From positions 186,001-250,000 of the forward strand of contig CAVWQP010000006.1 of NCBI GenBank assembly GCA_963757125.1: 64,000 bases of DNA, written 5' to 3'. The translations under genes were made by a program, and so were the position numbers. Below the pieces are notes generated by a model, which was not told the DNA's origin, ran no database searches, and was given only the letters and a program-made list of their open reading frames with translations. This document shows, in pieces, positions 42,228 through 53,332 of this stretch (positions within the stretch are counted from its first letter, which is position 1; each line of letters begins with the position of its first letter). This stretch comes from CAVVSD01 sp963757125 (GTDB lineage: Bacteria; Actinomycetota; Thermoleophilia; Solirubrobacterales; Solirubrobacteraceae).

Positions 42228-44750
42228 ATGGGCCTCATCGCGCCAGCACTCACGACCCTCGCAGCGATCGCCGTGTGCGTCGGCGTGCGCCTGTACGGGC
42301 CGTCGCCGCGCTGGCCCTGGGTGCTCATGGCCGCCGCGCTCACCGCCTGCGGGATCACGGGATGGACCGGCATCGCGGCGCTGATGCCGCTGTACATCCT
42401 CGGTGAGGTCGCGCTCGTCGGCGCGTTCGCCGGGCTCGTCCGCCGGCAGGGCGGCGTCGCGCGCGCCGCCACGATCGACGCGGCGATCATCACGCTCGCG
42501 TTCGCCGCGGTGACCTGGCTGTACCTCATCGGGCCGTACGCGACCGCCGCGACCGCGAGCGGTCTGCCGCGGGCGTCGGCGCCTGTCGTCGGCGTGATCG
42601 ACGTGGTGCTCGTCGCGACCGGCTCGCTGCTCATGCTGGGCGGGCGTCGCGCGGGCCGGTCCGCGCTGCTGCTCACCGGGGCGATCGCCGGCCTCGTCGC
42701 CAGCCACCTCCTGTTCCTGTGGTCCTCACTGCACGGCGGCCACGGTGTCGCCGGTCCGGACAGCGTCGCCTGGGGTGCCTTCTGCGTCCTGCTCGCGGGC
42801 GCTGCCCTGCATCCTTCGATGCGGCTGCTCACCGTGCCCGCCGAGCGCTCCGGGACGGGACTGACGCGCGCGCGGCTCGCGGTGTTCGCCGTCGCGAGCC
42901 TCGTCGCCCCGTTCGTGACGATCGCCCAGGCCGTCCTGCACCGGCCGAGCCACGTGGTGATCAGCATCGCGTCCGGCGTCATCTTCCTGCTCGTGCTGCT
43001 GCGGATCGCGGACCTCGTCCGCGAGCACGAGGCGCTGACCGAGTCCAACCTCCGCGACCGGTTCGAGGCGCGGTTGGGCTCGCTCGTGCGCAACTCCTCC
43101 GACGTCGTGAGCATCGTCGACGCCGACGGCGTCGTCCTCTACATCAGCCCCGCCGCGCTGCGGCTCGTCGGCCTGGACGAGGCGGGCGCACAGGGCATGG
43201 ACTGGTGGGAGTTCGTCCACCCCGACGACCAGCCCGGGCTGCAGTGGTTCCTCGCCGACCTCGGGCCGGGCTCGTCGGGCGAGGTCGAGTACCGCGTCCG
43301 CGACGCGCGCGGCAGCTGGATCGACGTCGAGACGCTGGCGACGAACCTCATCGGCGACGGCGCGGTCGAGGGCATCGTCCTCAACACGCGCGACGTCAGC
43401 GACCGCAAGGCGCTCGAGCGCCGCCTCCTGCACCAGGCGAGCCACGACACGCTCACCGGCCTTCCGAACCGCATGCTGCTGCGCGACCGGGTCGAGCAGG
43501 CGCTGGCGCGCCGCCGGCGCAGCGGCGCGCCGCTCGCGGTCATCTTCCTCGACCTCGACGACTTCAAGAACGTCAACGACACGCTCGGCCATGCCGAGGG
43601 CGACGCCGTCCTCCAGGAGGTCGCGCGGCGCCTGGACAGCTGCATCCGCAGCTGCGACACCGCGACGCGGCTGGGCGGCGACGAGTTCGCGGTGCTCATC
43701 GACGACCTCTCCGACGAGAGCCAGGCGATCACGGTCGCCGAGCGGATCCTCGAGGCGCTGGCCGAGCCGCTCGACGTCGCCGGGCGGACCGTCGAGCCCA
43801 CGGGCAGCCTCGGCATCGCGTTCGCGGTCGACGGGCGCGACACGGCCGACGCGCTCCTGCGCGACGCCGACGCCGCGATGTACCTGGCCAAGGACCGCGG
43901 GAAGGGCGCCTACGCGATCTACGAGCCGGCGATGCACGCCGCGGCGGTCGCGCGCCTCGAGCTCAAGGTCGATCTCGCCCGCGCCATCGCCGAGGGCGAG
44001 ATCACGCTCGTCTACCAGCCGGTGGTCGACCTCCGCAGCGGCGAGATCCGCGCGTACGAGTCGCTCGCCCGCTGGACGCACCCCGAGCGCGGGCCTGTCT
44101 CACCGGCCGAGTTCATCCCGCTCGCGGAGGAGACCGGCCTCATCGTGCCGCTCGGCCGCGACCTGCTCTTCGAGGCCTGCCGCCAGGCGGCCGTGTTCCA
44201 CGAGGCCTGCGTCGTCGGGAGCCCGCTGCGCGTGTCCGTGAACGTGTCCGCGCGCCAGCTGGCGTCCGACGGGTTGGTGGACGACGTCCGCGAGGCCGTC
44301 CGCGCCTCTGGCATCCGCCCCTGCGACCTCATCCTCGAGCTCACCGAGAGCGCGATCATGAGCGACGTCGACCTCGCCGTCGCCCGCATGGCAGAGCTGC
44401 GCGAGTTCGGCGTCGGCCTGGCCGTCGACGACTTCGGCACGGGCTACTCGTCGCTGAACTCGCTGCGCAGCTTCCCGATGGACCGGCTGAAGATCGACCG
44501 GTCCTTCGTCGCCGGGCTCGAGGACGCCCGCACGCGGGCGCTCACCGAGATGATCGTGGAGCTCGGCGGCCTGCTCGACCTGCAGGTCGTCGCCGAGGGG
44601 ATCGAGACCGAGGCGCAGATGCGCACGGTGCTCGAGCTCGGCTGCCCGTTCGGCCAGGGCTACCTGCTGCAGCGCCCGATCCCGGCCGAGGCCGTGCTCG
44701 CCCACCTGGCCGAGCATGGGCGCTGGGTCGCCGCGTCCGCGGCCGTCTAG
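42228..44750 (+). CDS. Membrane diguanylate cyclase/phosphodiesterase (PAS-GGDEF-EAL)
   Basis: An 840-residue c-di-GMP turnover protein. Seven or eight N-terminal membrane helices cover about residues 1-260, then a PAS domain (LVRNSSDVVSIVDADGVVLY) with a PAC (GSWIDVETLATNL), a GGDEF domain (HDTLTGLPNRMLLRDRV; inhibitory-site RSCD; RLGGDEFAVLIDD) and an EAL domain. The EAL motif itself is ESL (AYESLARW), with NVSARQ, ELTES, DDFGTGYSSL, KIDRSFV and EGIET all present, so phosphodiesterase activity is likely. ATG at 42228 chosen; GTG at 42198 is possible. Confidence 0.93.
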   Translation: MGLIAPALTTLAAIAVCVGVRLYGPSPRWPWVLMAAALTACGITGWTGIAALMPLYILGEVALVGAFAGLVRRQGGVARAATIDAAIITLAFAAVTWLYLIGPYATAATASGLPRASAPVVGVIDVVLVATGSLLMLGGRRAGRSALLLTGAIAGLVASHLLFLWSSLHGGHGVAGPDSVAWGAFCVLLAGAALHPSMRLLTVPAERSGTGLTRARLAVFAVASLVAPFVTIAQAVLHRPSHVVISIASGVIFLLVLLRIADLVREHEALTESNLRDRFEARLGSLVRNSSDVVSIVDADGVVLYISPAALRLVGLDEAGAQGMDWWEFVHPDDQPGLQWFLADLGPGSSGEVEYRVRDARGSWIDVETLATNLIGDGAVEGIVLNTRDVSDRKALERRLLHQASHDTLTGLPNRMLLRDRVEQALARRRRSGAPLAVIFLDLDDFKNVNDTLGHAEGDAVLQEVARRLDSCIRSCDTATRLGGDEFAVLIDDLSDESQAITVAERILEALAEPLDVAGRTVEPTGSLGIAFAVDGRDTADALLRDADAAMYLAKDRGKGAYAIYEPAMHAAAVARLELKVDLARAIAEGEITLVYQPVVDLRSGEIRAYESLARWTHPERGPVSPAEFIPLAEETGLIVPLGRDLLFEACRQAAVFHEACVVGSPLRVSVNVSARQLASDGLVDDVREAVRASGIRPCDLILELTESAIMSDVDLAVARMAELREFGVGLAVDDFGTGYSSLNSLRSFPMDRLKIDRSFVAGLEDARTRALTEMIVELGGLLDLQVVAEGIETEAQMRTVLELGCPFGQGYLLQRPIPAEAVLAHLAEHGRWVAASAAV

Positions 44751-45865
44751 CCCCAGACCTCGTCGGCGACCTCGATCACGAGGCGCAGCTTCGCGGCCTC
44801 CTGCTCGACCGTGAGGGCGTTGCCCTTCTCCGTGGATGCGAAGCCGCACTGGGGCGAGAGGCAGAGCTGGTCGAGATCGACGTGCTTCGCGGCCTCCTCG
44901 ATGCGCCGCTTCACGTCGTCCTTGCTCTCGAGCTCGGGGCGCTTGGAGGTGACGAGGCCCAGCACGATCGTCTTGCCCTTGGGCACGAAGCGCAGCGGCT
45001 CGAAGTCGCCGGAGCGCTCGTCGTCCCACTCCATGAAGTAGCCGTCGATGTCGAGGTCGTTGAACAGCGCCTCGGCGACGAAGTCGTAGCCGCCCTCGGC
45101 CACCCACGACGACTGGTGGTTGCCGCGGCACATGTGCGTCGTCACCGTCATGTCCGCCGGCTTGTTCGCGAGCGCGCGGTTGATGGTCGAGATGTAGATC
45201 TCGTGCTGGTGGTCGGGGTCCGCGCCCTTCTGCGCCATCTCCCGGCGCTGCTTGGGATCGTTGAGGTAGGCGAGGCTCGTGTCGTCGAACTGCAGGTAGC
45301 GGCAGCCCATGTCGTACAGCCGCTGGACCTCGTCGGCGTACGCGTCGCCGAGATCGGTCCAGAACTGCTCGAGGTCGGGGTAGACGGTCTCGTCGACCGC
45401 GGCGCGGCCGCCGCGGTAGTGGACCATGCTGGGGGACGGGATCGTGAGCTTGGGCATGCCCTTCGTCACGACCGACTGCAGGTAGGCGAATGCGTCGCCG
45501 AAGATCGTCTTGCTGAGGCCGATCCGCCCGTCGACGGTCAGCGCGGCGGGCGTGAACTCGATGACGCCGTCAGGGTTCTTGAACTGGATGTGCATGTCGT
45601 CCGTGGCCCGCGTGACGCCGTCGAGCTCGTAGACGAAGTCCATGTGCCAGGAGCCGCGGCGCAGCTCGCCGTCGGTGATCGCACCGATGCCGAGGTCCTC
45701 CTGGAGCTTCACGACGTCCTTGATCGCCTCGTCCTCCACGGCGCGCAGCCCGGCGTCGTCGAGCGCGCCCGCCTTGTGGTCGGCACGCGCCTGGAGGAGC
45801 TCCGGCGGGCGCAGGAGGCTGCCGACATGGTCGGCCCGGAAGGGCGGCTTGGTGCGTGCGGACAC
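44747..45865 (-). CDS. MetE C-terminal-like methyltransferase (cobalamin-independent methionine synthase family)
   Basis: A 372-residue protein of the UROD/MetE-like fold, the size of the catalytic half of MetE. It opens RADHVGSLLRPPELLQARA. Zn-ligand candidates are Glu/His/Cys in TTHMCRGNHQSSW and the Cys near the C-terminus in LSPQCGFASTEKGN. DFVYELDGVTR and QFDDTSLAY are typical of the short YxjG-type proteins. The methyl donor and acceptor are not determined; a MetE-related or thiol methyltransferase activity is likely. GTG at 45865 is chosen for GGAGGAGAACC upstream. Shares CTAG with the GGDEF gene stop. Confidence 0.88.
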   Translation of the reverse strand: MSARTKPPFRADHVGSLLRPPELLQARADHKAGALDDAGLRAVEDEAIKDVVKLQEDLGIGAITDGELRRGSWHMDFVYELDGVTRATDDMHIQFKNPDGVIEFTPAALTVDGRIGLSKTIFGDAFAYLQSVVTKGMPKLTIPSPSMVHYRGGRAAVDETVYPDLEQFWTDLGDAYADEVQRLYDMGCRYLQFDDTSLAYLNDPKQRREMAQKGADPDHQHEIYISTINRALANKPADMTVTTHMCRGNHQSSWVAEGGYDFVAEALFNDLDIDGYFMEWDDERSGDFEPLRFVPKGKTIVLGLVTSKRPELESKDDVKRRIEEAAKHVDLDQLCLSPQCGFASTEKGNALTVEQEAAKLRLVIEVADEVWG

Positions 45866-45916
45866 TGGTTCTCCTCCAGCAGAGACGGGACTCCCAGGAC
45901 TGTATAGGGCGTCATA

Positions 45917-45922
45917 TAGCAT
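45917..45922 (+). promoter_or_regulatory. -10 box TAGCAT before mutY
   Basis: TAGCAT (or overlapping TATAGC) ends 8 nt before the mutY ATG at 45931. Confidence 0.4.
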
Positions 45923-45930
45923 CCAGATCG

Positions 45931-46707
45931 ATGGGCGACGTGACCGACGCGCTGCTGCGCTGGTACGACGAGCAGGGCCGCGATCTGCCGTGGCGCCGGA
46001 CCCGCGATCCCTACGCGGTGCTCGTCTCCGAGGTCATGCTGCAGCAGACCCAGGTGGCGCGCGTGATCCCGCGCTACGAGGCCTGGCTCGAGCGCTGGCC
46101 GGACGCAGCCGCGCTCGCCGCCGCGTCGGCCGCCGACGTGCTGCGCGAGTGGGTCGGGCTCGGCTACAACCGCCGCGCGCTGCGTCTGCGTGACGCGTGC
46201 GTCGCGGTCGCGCGCGACGGGTGGCCGGCGACGGCGTCCGGGCTCCGCGCGCTCCCCGGGGTGGGGCCGTACACGGCGGCGGCCGTGGCGTCGTTCGCGT
46301 TCGACGAGCAGGTCGCGGCCGTCGACGTCAACGTCGCCCGCGTGAGCGGCCGGCTCGGCGCCGAGCCCGCGGCGCTCGTGCCGGAGGGCCGCGCCGCGTC
46401 GTTCAACCACGCGATGATGGATCTCGGCGCGACGATCTGCACCGCGCGCCGCGCGCGCTGCGAGGTCTGCCCGGTTGCGTGGCTGTGCCCGTCGGCGGGC
46501 GCGGTCGCCGCCCCGGTCCCGCGGGGCGCCGCGCGGCAGCGCTTCGAGGACACCGACCGGTTCGCCCGCGGGCGCATCGTGGCGGCGCTCGCGGCGGGGG
46601 AGCCGGTCCCGGCCGGACTCGGGGAGGAACGGACCGAGCGCGCGCTCGCGGGCCTCGCGCGCGACGGGCTCGTCGTCCGCGACGGCGACGCGGTTCGTCT
46701 GCCTTAG
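45931..46707 (+). CDS. mutY: A/G-specific adenine glycosylase, short form
   Basis: A 258-residue base-excision enzyme that removes A opposite 8-oxoG. Catalytic Glu is in LVSEVMLQQTQVARV and the helix-hairpin-helix Asp is in LRALPGVGPYTAAAVASFAF ... AVDVNVARV. The [4Fe-4S] cysteines are C-x6-C-x2-C-x5-C in CTARRARCEVCPVAWLC. The C-terminal NUDIX-like domain that reads 8-oxoG in long MutY is absent: only about 75 residues follow the cluster, with FEDTDRFARGRIV. Probable leaderless start. Confidence 0.94.
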   Translation: MGDVTDALLRWYDEQGRDLPWRRTRDPYAVLVSEVMLQQTQVARVIPRYEAWLERWPDAAALAAASAADVLREWVGLGYNRRALRLRDACVAVARDGWPATASGLRALPGVGPYTAAAVASFAFDEQVAAVDVNVARVSGRLGAEPAALVPEGRAASFNHAMMDLGATICTARRARCEVCPVAWLCPSAGAVAAPVPRGAARQRFEDTDRFARGRIVAALAAGEPVPAGLGEERTERALAGLARDGLVVRDGDAVRLP

Positions 46708-46729
46708 CAGGGCATTTGTGAACCGTGTC

Positions 46730-46800
46730 TTGCAGGCGCGGAGACCGATCCGCGTTACCTTCCGGCGGTTCCAGCACCCCCGGCAAGGACGGCGAAGCAC
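46730..46800 (+). promoter_or_regulatory. Possible promoter before the DivIVA-like gene
   Basis: TTGCAG at 46730-46735 and TACCTT near 46756 have a longer than usual spacer of about 20 nt. The remaining 40 nt has AAGGACGGCG close to the ATG. Weak. Confidence 0.2.
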
Positions 46801-47541
46801 ATGGCTCTCGATCGCCAGTCGGTCATCCGGACCGACTTCCCGATGTCGCGACGCGGCTACGACCGCATCGCGGTCGATCGCCACCTCGACGAGATCGCGC
46901 AGCAGCTCGACGGCATCGAGCGCCCCGTGAGCGTCGGCGCCACGACGAGTGCGCACGTGCAGTCGATCCTCGACGCCGCCGAGGCGAGCGCGGCCGAGAT
47001 CGAGCGCCGCGCGTGGGACGACGCGTCCCGCGTCCAGGACGACGCCGACCAGGCGCTCGCCCGTGCGCGCGTGCAGGTCCAGGCGCTGGCGGCTGCCTCG
47101 CGCTCGCTGCGCGAGCGGCTCGACGGCCTCCTGACCGAGGTCGAGGCGCTCGAGGGGAACCTGGCGGAGCCCGGGCTGCGCACCGCGGAGTCCGAGCCGA
47201 CGTTCGACCCGCAGGACACGATGGCGTTCGACCCGATCGCCGAGGACGAGGTCGCCGCGCAGACCGCACCGCCCGCCCCGGCGGAGTCGCGCTTCGGCCG
47301 CGAGGTCCCGGCGACCGACCACCGCACCGGGTGGCTCACGCAGACGCCGGTCGCCGCCCCCGCCTGGAGCACCGCGACGACCCAGCCGGCCGGCCAGGAG
47401 GCGCGCGAGAGCGCCAGGCTCGTCGCGCTGAACATGGCCGACGGCGGGCAGCCGCGCGAGGCCACCGACGCGTACCTCGCCGACCTGTACCCCACCGCCG
47501 AGCGCGCCGCGCTGCTCGACGAGATCTATCGCGGCCGCTAG
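46801..47541 (+). CDS. DivIVA-like coiled-coil protein
   Basis: A 246-residue protein. The N-terminus FPMSRRGYDRIAVDRHLDEI matches the DivIVA/GpsB membrane-binding start (F-x-x-x-x-x-GYD-x-x-x-VD-x-x-L). Residues about 55-120 form an Ala/Glu/Arg coiled coil, followed by an acidic and Pro/Ala linker and a C-terminal helical segment (ARLVALNMADGGQPREATDAYL, in parts ARLVALNMADGGQPREA). It probably marks poles or septa. A divergent DivIVA rather than Wag31. Confidence 0.75.
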   Translation: MALDRQSVIRTDFPMSRRGYDRIAVDRHLDEIAQQLDGIERPVSVGATTSAHVQSILDAAEASAAEIERRAWDDASRVQDDADQALARARVQVQALAAASRSLRERLDGLLTEVEALEGNLAEPGLRTAESEPTFDPQDTMAFDPIAEDEVAAQTAPPAPAESRFGREVPATDHRTGWLTQTPVAAPAWSTATTQPAGQEARESARLVALNMADGGQPREATDAYLADLYPTAERAALLDEIYRGR

Positions 47542-47978
47542 CTGTCCAGCAGGCCCTTCGCGGACATCTCGCGGCGGGCCTCGGGGCGCTTGACGAGCTC
47601 CTCGCCGCCCACCGCGCGCAGCGCGGCGGGGGTCTTGGAGAACTGGATGTCGCGGTAGTCCACGACCTGGATGTGGTTGCCCCAGGGATCCGAGAAGTCC
47701 ACGGATCCCTCGGGCGCGACGGGGATCCCGCGATCGCGCAGCGCGGCGCGGACCGCCTCGCGGTCGTCCACGACGAGGCCGAAGTGACGGTCCTCGTCCG
47801 CCGGCTGCCTGCGGCCGCGTGAGAGCGCGATGAACTGGTCGCCCATGTCGATGAAGGCCATGCTGGGACCACGCCCGCGGAGGGAGATCTCGAACAGCGA
47901 GCCGTAGAACTCCAGGGCCTGCTCGATGTCCTCGACCTCGAGCGCGACGTGGTTGATGCCGACGAGACGCGCGGTCAT
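47538..47978 (-). CDS. VOC family protein (glyoxalase/bleomycin resistance fold)
   Basis: A 146-residue protein with two beta-alpha-beta-beta-beta modules. Metal-ligand candidates are His in GINHVALEVED, Glu/Gln in DMGDQFIALSRG and His in RHFGLVVDD, plus FSDPWGNHIQVVDY at the C-terminal module. Substrate unknown. Probably leaderless from TAGGAT; shares CTAG with the DivIVA-like gene. Confidence 0.88.
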   Translation of the reverse strand: MTARLVGINHVALEVEDIEQALEFYGSLFEISLRGRGPSMAFIDMGDQFIALSRGRRQPADEDRHFGLVVDDREAVRAALRDRGIPVAPEGSVDFSDPWGNHIQVVDYRDIQFSKTPAALRAVGGEELVKRPEARREMSAKGLLDS

Positions 47979-47984
47979 GCCGGG

Positions 47985-47990
47985 ATCCTA
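47985..47990 (-). promoter_or_regulatory. -10 box TAGGAT before the VOC gene
   Basis: TAGGAT on the minus strand ends 6 nt before the ATG at 47978. Confidence 0.45.
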
Positions 47991-48014
47991 CGCACGTTGC
48001 GAACTTCGCCCGAC

Positions 48015-48030
48015 GCGAACGTCCGTTCGC
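48015..48030 (+). promoter_or_regulatory. LexA (SOS) box upstream of uvrA
   Basis: GCGAACGTCCGTTCGC is an imperfect-centre palindrome that contains GAAC-N4-GTTC, the Cheo/DinR-type LexA box used in actinobacteria and Bacillus. It lies 5 nt upstream of the uvrA -10 TAGACT (48036-48041), so bound LexA would block the promoter. Confidence 0.75.
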
Positions 48031-48035
48031 ACTCC

Positions 48036-48041
48036 TAGACT
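48036..48041 (+). promoter_or_regulatory. -10 box TAGACT before uvrA
   Basis: TAGACT ends 9 nt before the ATG at 48051, the same hexamer and spacing as hisI at 2135-2140. Confidence 0.55.
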
Positions 48042-48050
48042 GGTGTGTGC

Positions 48051-50950
<2,900 letters not shown>

Positions 50951-50954
<4 letters not shown>

Positions 50955-51880
50955 TCGAGGTCGTCGAGCTGCGCAAGCGCTACGCGCCGAAGGCGCCCGA
51001 GGCGGTCGCGGGCATCAGCTTCGAGGCGCGGCGCGGAGAGGTGTTCGGGCTCCTGGGCCCGAACGGCGCGGGCAAGACCACGACGATCGGCGCGCTGACG
51101 ACGCGCGTGCGCCCGACGTCCGGCTACGTCGCGATCGACGGCATCGACGTCCAGGCGGACCCGGTGGCCGTGAAGCAGCGCATCGCCGTCGTGCCGCAGC
51201 GGCCGAACCTCGACCGGCAGCTCAAGGCGATCGAGAACCTCACGTTCCACGCGGCCTACTTCGGCTACGGGCGCGCGGAGCGCCGCAAGCGCGCGCTGGA
51301 GGTGATGAAGGCCCTCGGCCTCGAGGGCCGCGAGGACGAGGACGTCAACAACCTCTCCGGCGGCATGGCCCAGCGCCTGCTCATCGCTCGCGCGCTCATG
51401 CACCGTCCGCAGGTCCTCTTCCTCGACGAGCCCACGACCGGCCTCGATCCCCAGTCGCGGCTCTTCCTCTGGGACCGCATCGAGGAGCTGCGCGAGGCGG
51501 GGACGACGATCCTGCTGACGACGCACGACATGGTCGAGGCCGACCGCCTGTGCGACAACATCGCGATCGTCGACCACGGCACGATCGTCGCGCTCGACAC
51601 GCCGTCGGGCCTGCGGCGTCTGCTCCCGGGCGCGGGTGGGGTGGAGGTCGTGGCGACCGGCATGGCGGACGCCGAAGGCGCGCTCGGCTCGTTCGGCGAG
51701 GTCGAGGTCGCCGGGACCGCCGACGGTCGCCGCCAGATCCGGATCTACGGCGACGGCGTCGATCCCGCGGCGGTCGTCGATGCGGTGCGCGACTCGGGCG
51801 GGGAGATGCTCGAGCTGCGGCGCCTGGAGGGCAGCCTGGAGGACGTCTTCGTGCACCTCACGGGGAGGGATCTGCGGTGA
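50951..51880 (+). CDS. ABC transporter ATP-binding protein (DrrA-like drug export)
   Basis: A 309-residue ATPase. Walker A LLGPNGAGKTTTIGAL, Q-loop VVPQRPNLDRQL, signature LSGGMAQRLLIARALM, Walker B VLFLDEPTTGLDP, switch THDMVE, and a C-terminal DUF4162-like domain (MLELRRLEGSLEDVFVHLTG) typical of daunorubicin-resistance DrrA types. GTG start overlaps uvrA (GTGA); GTGA overlap with the permease. Confidence 0.94.
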
Positions 51881-52689
51881 GCCTCGCGCCCGAGCCACCT
51901 CGGCTGGACGTCAGGGCGGCGACCGTGCGGTCGTTCCTCGCGCTGTGCCAGCGCGACGCGTTCGCCACGCTGCGCCGCGATCCGTGGGGCTTCCTGGCGC
52001 AGTCGCTCATCGCGCCGCTCTTCTACCTGTTCATCTTCGGCCGCGTGCTGCCCGAGATCGGCGCCGCCGGCCCGAACTACGGCGAGGCGCTGCTGCCCGG
52101 CGTGCTCGGGCTGACGCTCGTGCTCACGGCGCTGCAGGGCGTCGCGCTGTCGCTCGTCATCGAGTTCTCCTTCACGAAGGAGATCGAGGACCGCCTGCTC
52201 GCGCCGATCCCGGCGAGCCTCGTCGGCGTGCAGAAGATGGTGTGGGCCGCGGTCCGCGGCATCATCGCCGGCCTGGTCATCCTGCCCCTCGGCGAGCTGG
52301 TCCTGCCCGGGGGCCTGCAGCTGTCCGACGCGACGTGGTGGACGTTCGTGCTCCTGCTCGTCGCGGGCGGCTTCGCCGGCGCGTCGATCGGCCTCGTCAT
52401 GGGGACCGCGGTGCCGGCGAACAAGATCAACGTCGTCTTCGCCGTCGTGCTGACGCCGCTCCTGTTCACGGGCGCGACGTTCTACCCATGGCAGTCGCTG
52501 GACTCGCTGCGCTGGTTCCAGGTCGTGACGCTCTTCAACCCGCTGACCTACGTGAGCGAGGGGATGCGCGCGTCGCTGACGGACGCTCCGCATCTCGGGT
52601 CGGGCTGGATCGTGCTCGGGCTGACGGTCTCCATCGGCGTGCTGGGCACCATCGGCGTCCGGAAGTTCATCGGGCGCGCGATCGACTGA
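51877..52689 (+). CDS. ABC-2 type transporter permease (DrrB-like)
   Basis: A 270-residue membrane protein. An amphipathic N-terminus (SFLALCQRDAFATLRRDPW) is followed by six helices, including LLPGVLGLTLVLTALQGVAL and VFAVVLTPLLFTGATFYPW, and the coupling segment FTKEIEDRLLAPIPASLVG, a common ABC-2 motif. GTG start with 4-nt overlap on the ATPase gene. Forms the exporter with it; substrate unknown. Confidence 0.93.
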   Translation: MSLAPEPPRLDVRAATVRSFLALCQRDAFATLRRDPWGFLAQSLIAPLFYLFIFGRVLPEIGAAGPNYGEALLPGVLGLTLVLTALQGVALSLVIEFSFTKEIEDRLLAPIPASLVGVQKMVWAAVRGIIAGLVILPLGELVLPGGLQLSDATWWTFVLLLVAGGFAGASIGLVMGTAVPANKINVVFAVVLTPLLFTGATFYPWQSLDSLRWFQVVTLFNPLTYVSEGMRASLTDAPHLGSGWIVLGLTVSIGVLGTIGVRKFIGRAID

Positions 52690-52698
52690 CGTGTGGTG

Positions 52699-53280
52699 AT
52701 GGACCGGCGCAAGGCGGTGCTCTGGTGGCAGAAGTGGCGCTGGTACGAGCGCAACACGCTGCCGTGGAACCGCGCGCGCCTGCACGTGGAGTTCCTGCGC
52801 CGCGAGGCGTTCGTGCGCATGCCGGTGCACGGCAACCTGCTCGAGTGCTTCGAGGAGGGGCGCCTGGAGATCGGGGCGGGGACGCTGCTCGAGCCGGGCG
52901 TGTGGATCACGGCCCCTGACGAGGCGCGGGTCGTCATCGGCGAGGGCTGCTTCCTGAACCTCGGCGTGATGATCGCCTCGATGGACCTCGTGGAGATCGG
53001 CGACCACTGCATGCTCGCCAACGGCTGCTTCGTGACGGATGCGAGCCACCGCTACGACGATCCGCGCATCCCGATCACCTGGCAGGGCTTCACCACGAAG
53101 GGGCCGACGCGGATCGGGGCGAACTGCTGGCTCGGCGCCAACGTCGTCGTCACCAGTGGCGTCACGATCGGCGAGCGCTGCGTGATCGGTGCCAACAGCG
53201 TGGTCACGCAGGACGTGCCGCCGTTCTCGATCGCGGCCGGCGCGCCGGCGCGGGTCGTGCGCAGCATCGCCCCCGCATAG
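52699..53280 (+). CDS. Left-handed beta-helix acyltransferase (hexapeptide repeat)
   Basis: A 193-residue protein. N-terminal helical cap (WWQKWRWYERNTLPWNRARL), then [LIV]-G-x4 hexapeptide turns: VVIGEGCFLNLGVMI, VEIGDHCMLANGCF, TRIGANCWLGANVVV, VTIGERCVIGANSVV. Catalytic His candidate is in TDASHRYDDPRIP, as in galactoside/maltose acetyltransferases. Acceptor unknown. Downstream of the ABC exporter by 9 nt, so possibly same operon. ATG at 52699 preferred; GTG at 52693 possible. Confidence 0.88.
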   Translation: MDRRKAVLWWQKWRWYERNTLPWNRARLHVEFLRREAFVRMPVHGNLLECFEEGRLEIGAGTLLEPGVWITAPDEARVVIGEGCFLNLGVMIASMDLVEIGDHCMLANGCFVTDASHRYDDPRIPITWQGFTTKGPTRIGANCWLGANVVVTSGVTIGERCVIGANSVVTQDVPPFSIAAGAPARVVRSIAPA

Positions 53281-53332
53281 TTCAGTGTCAGCCCTGTAGC
53301 CAAACGCCCTCCGGGTGGGCGAGGATCGCCCC

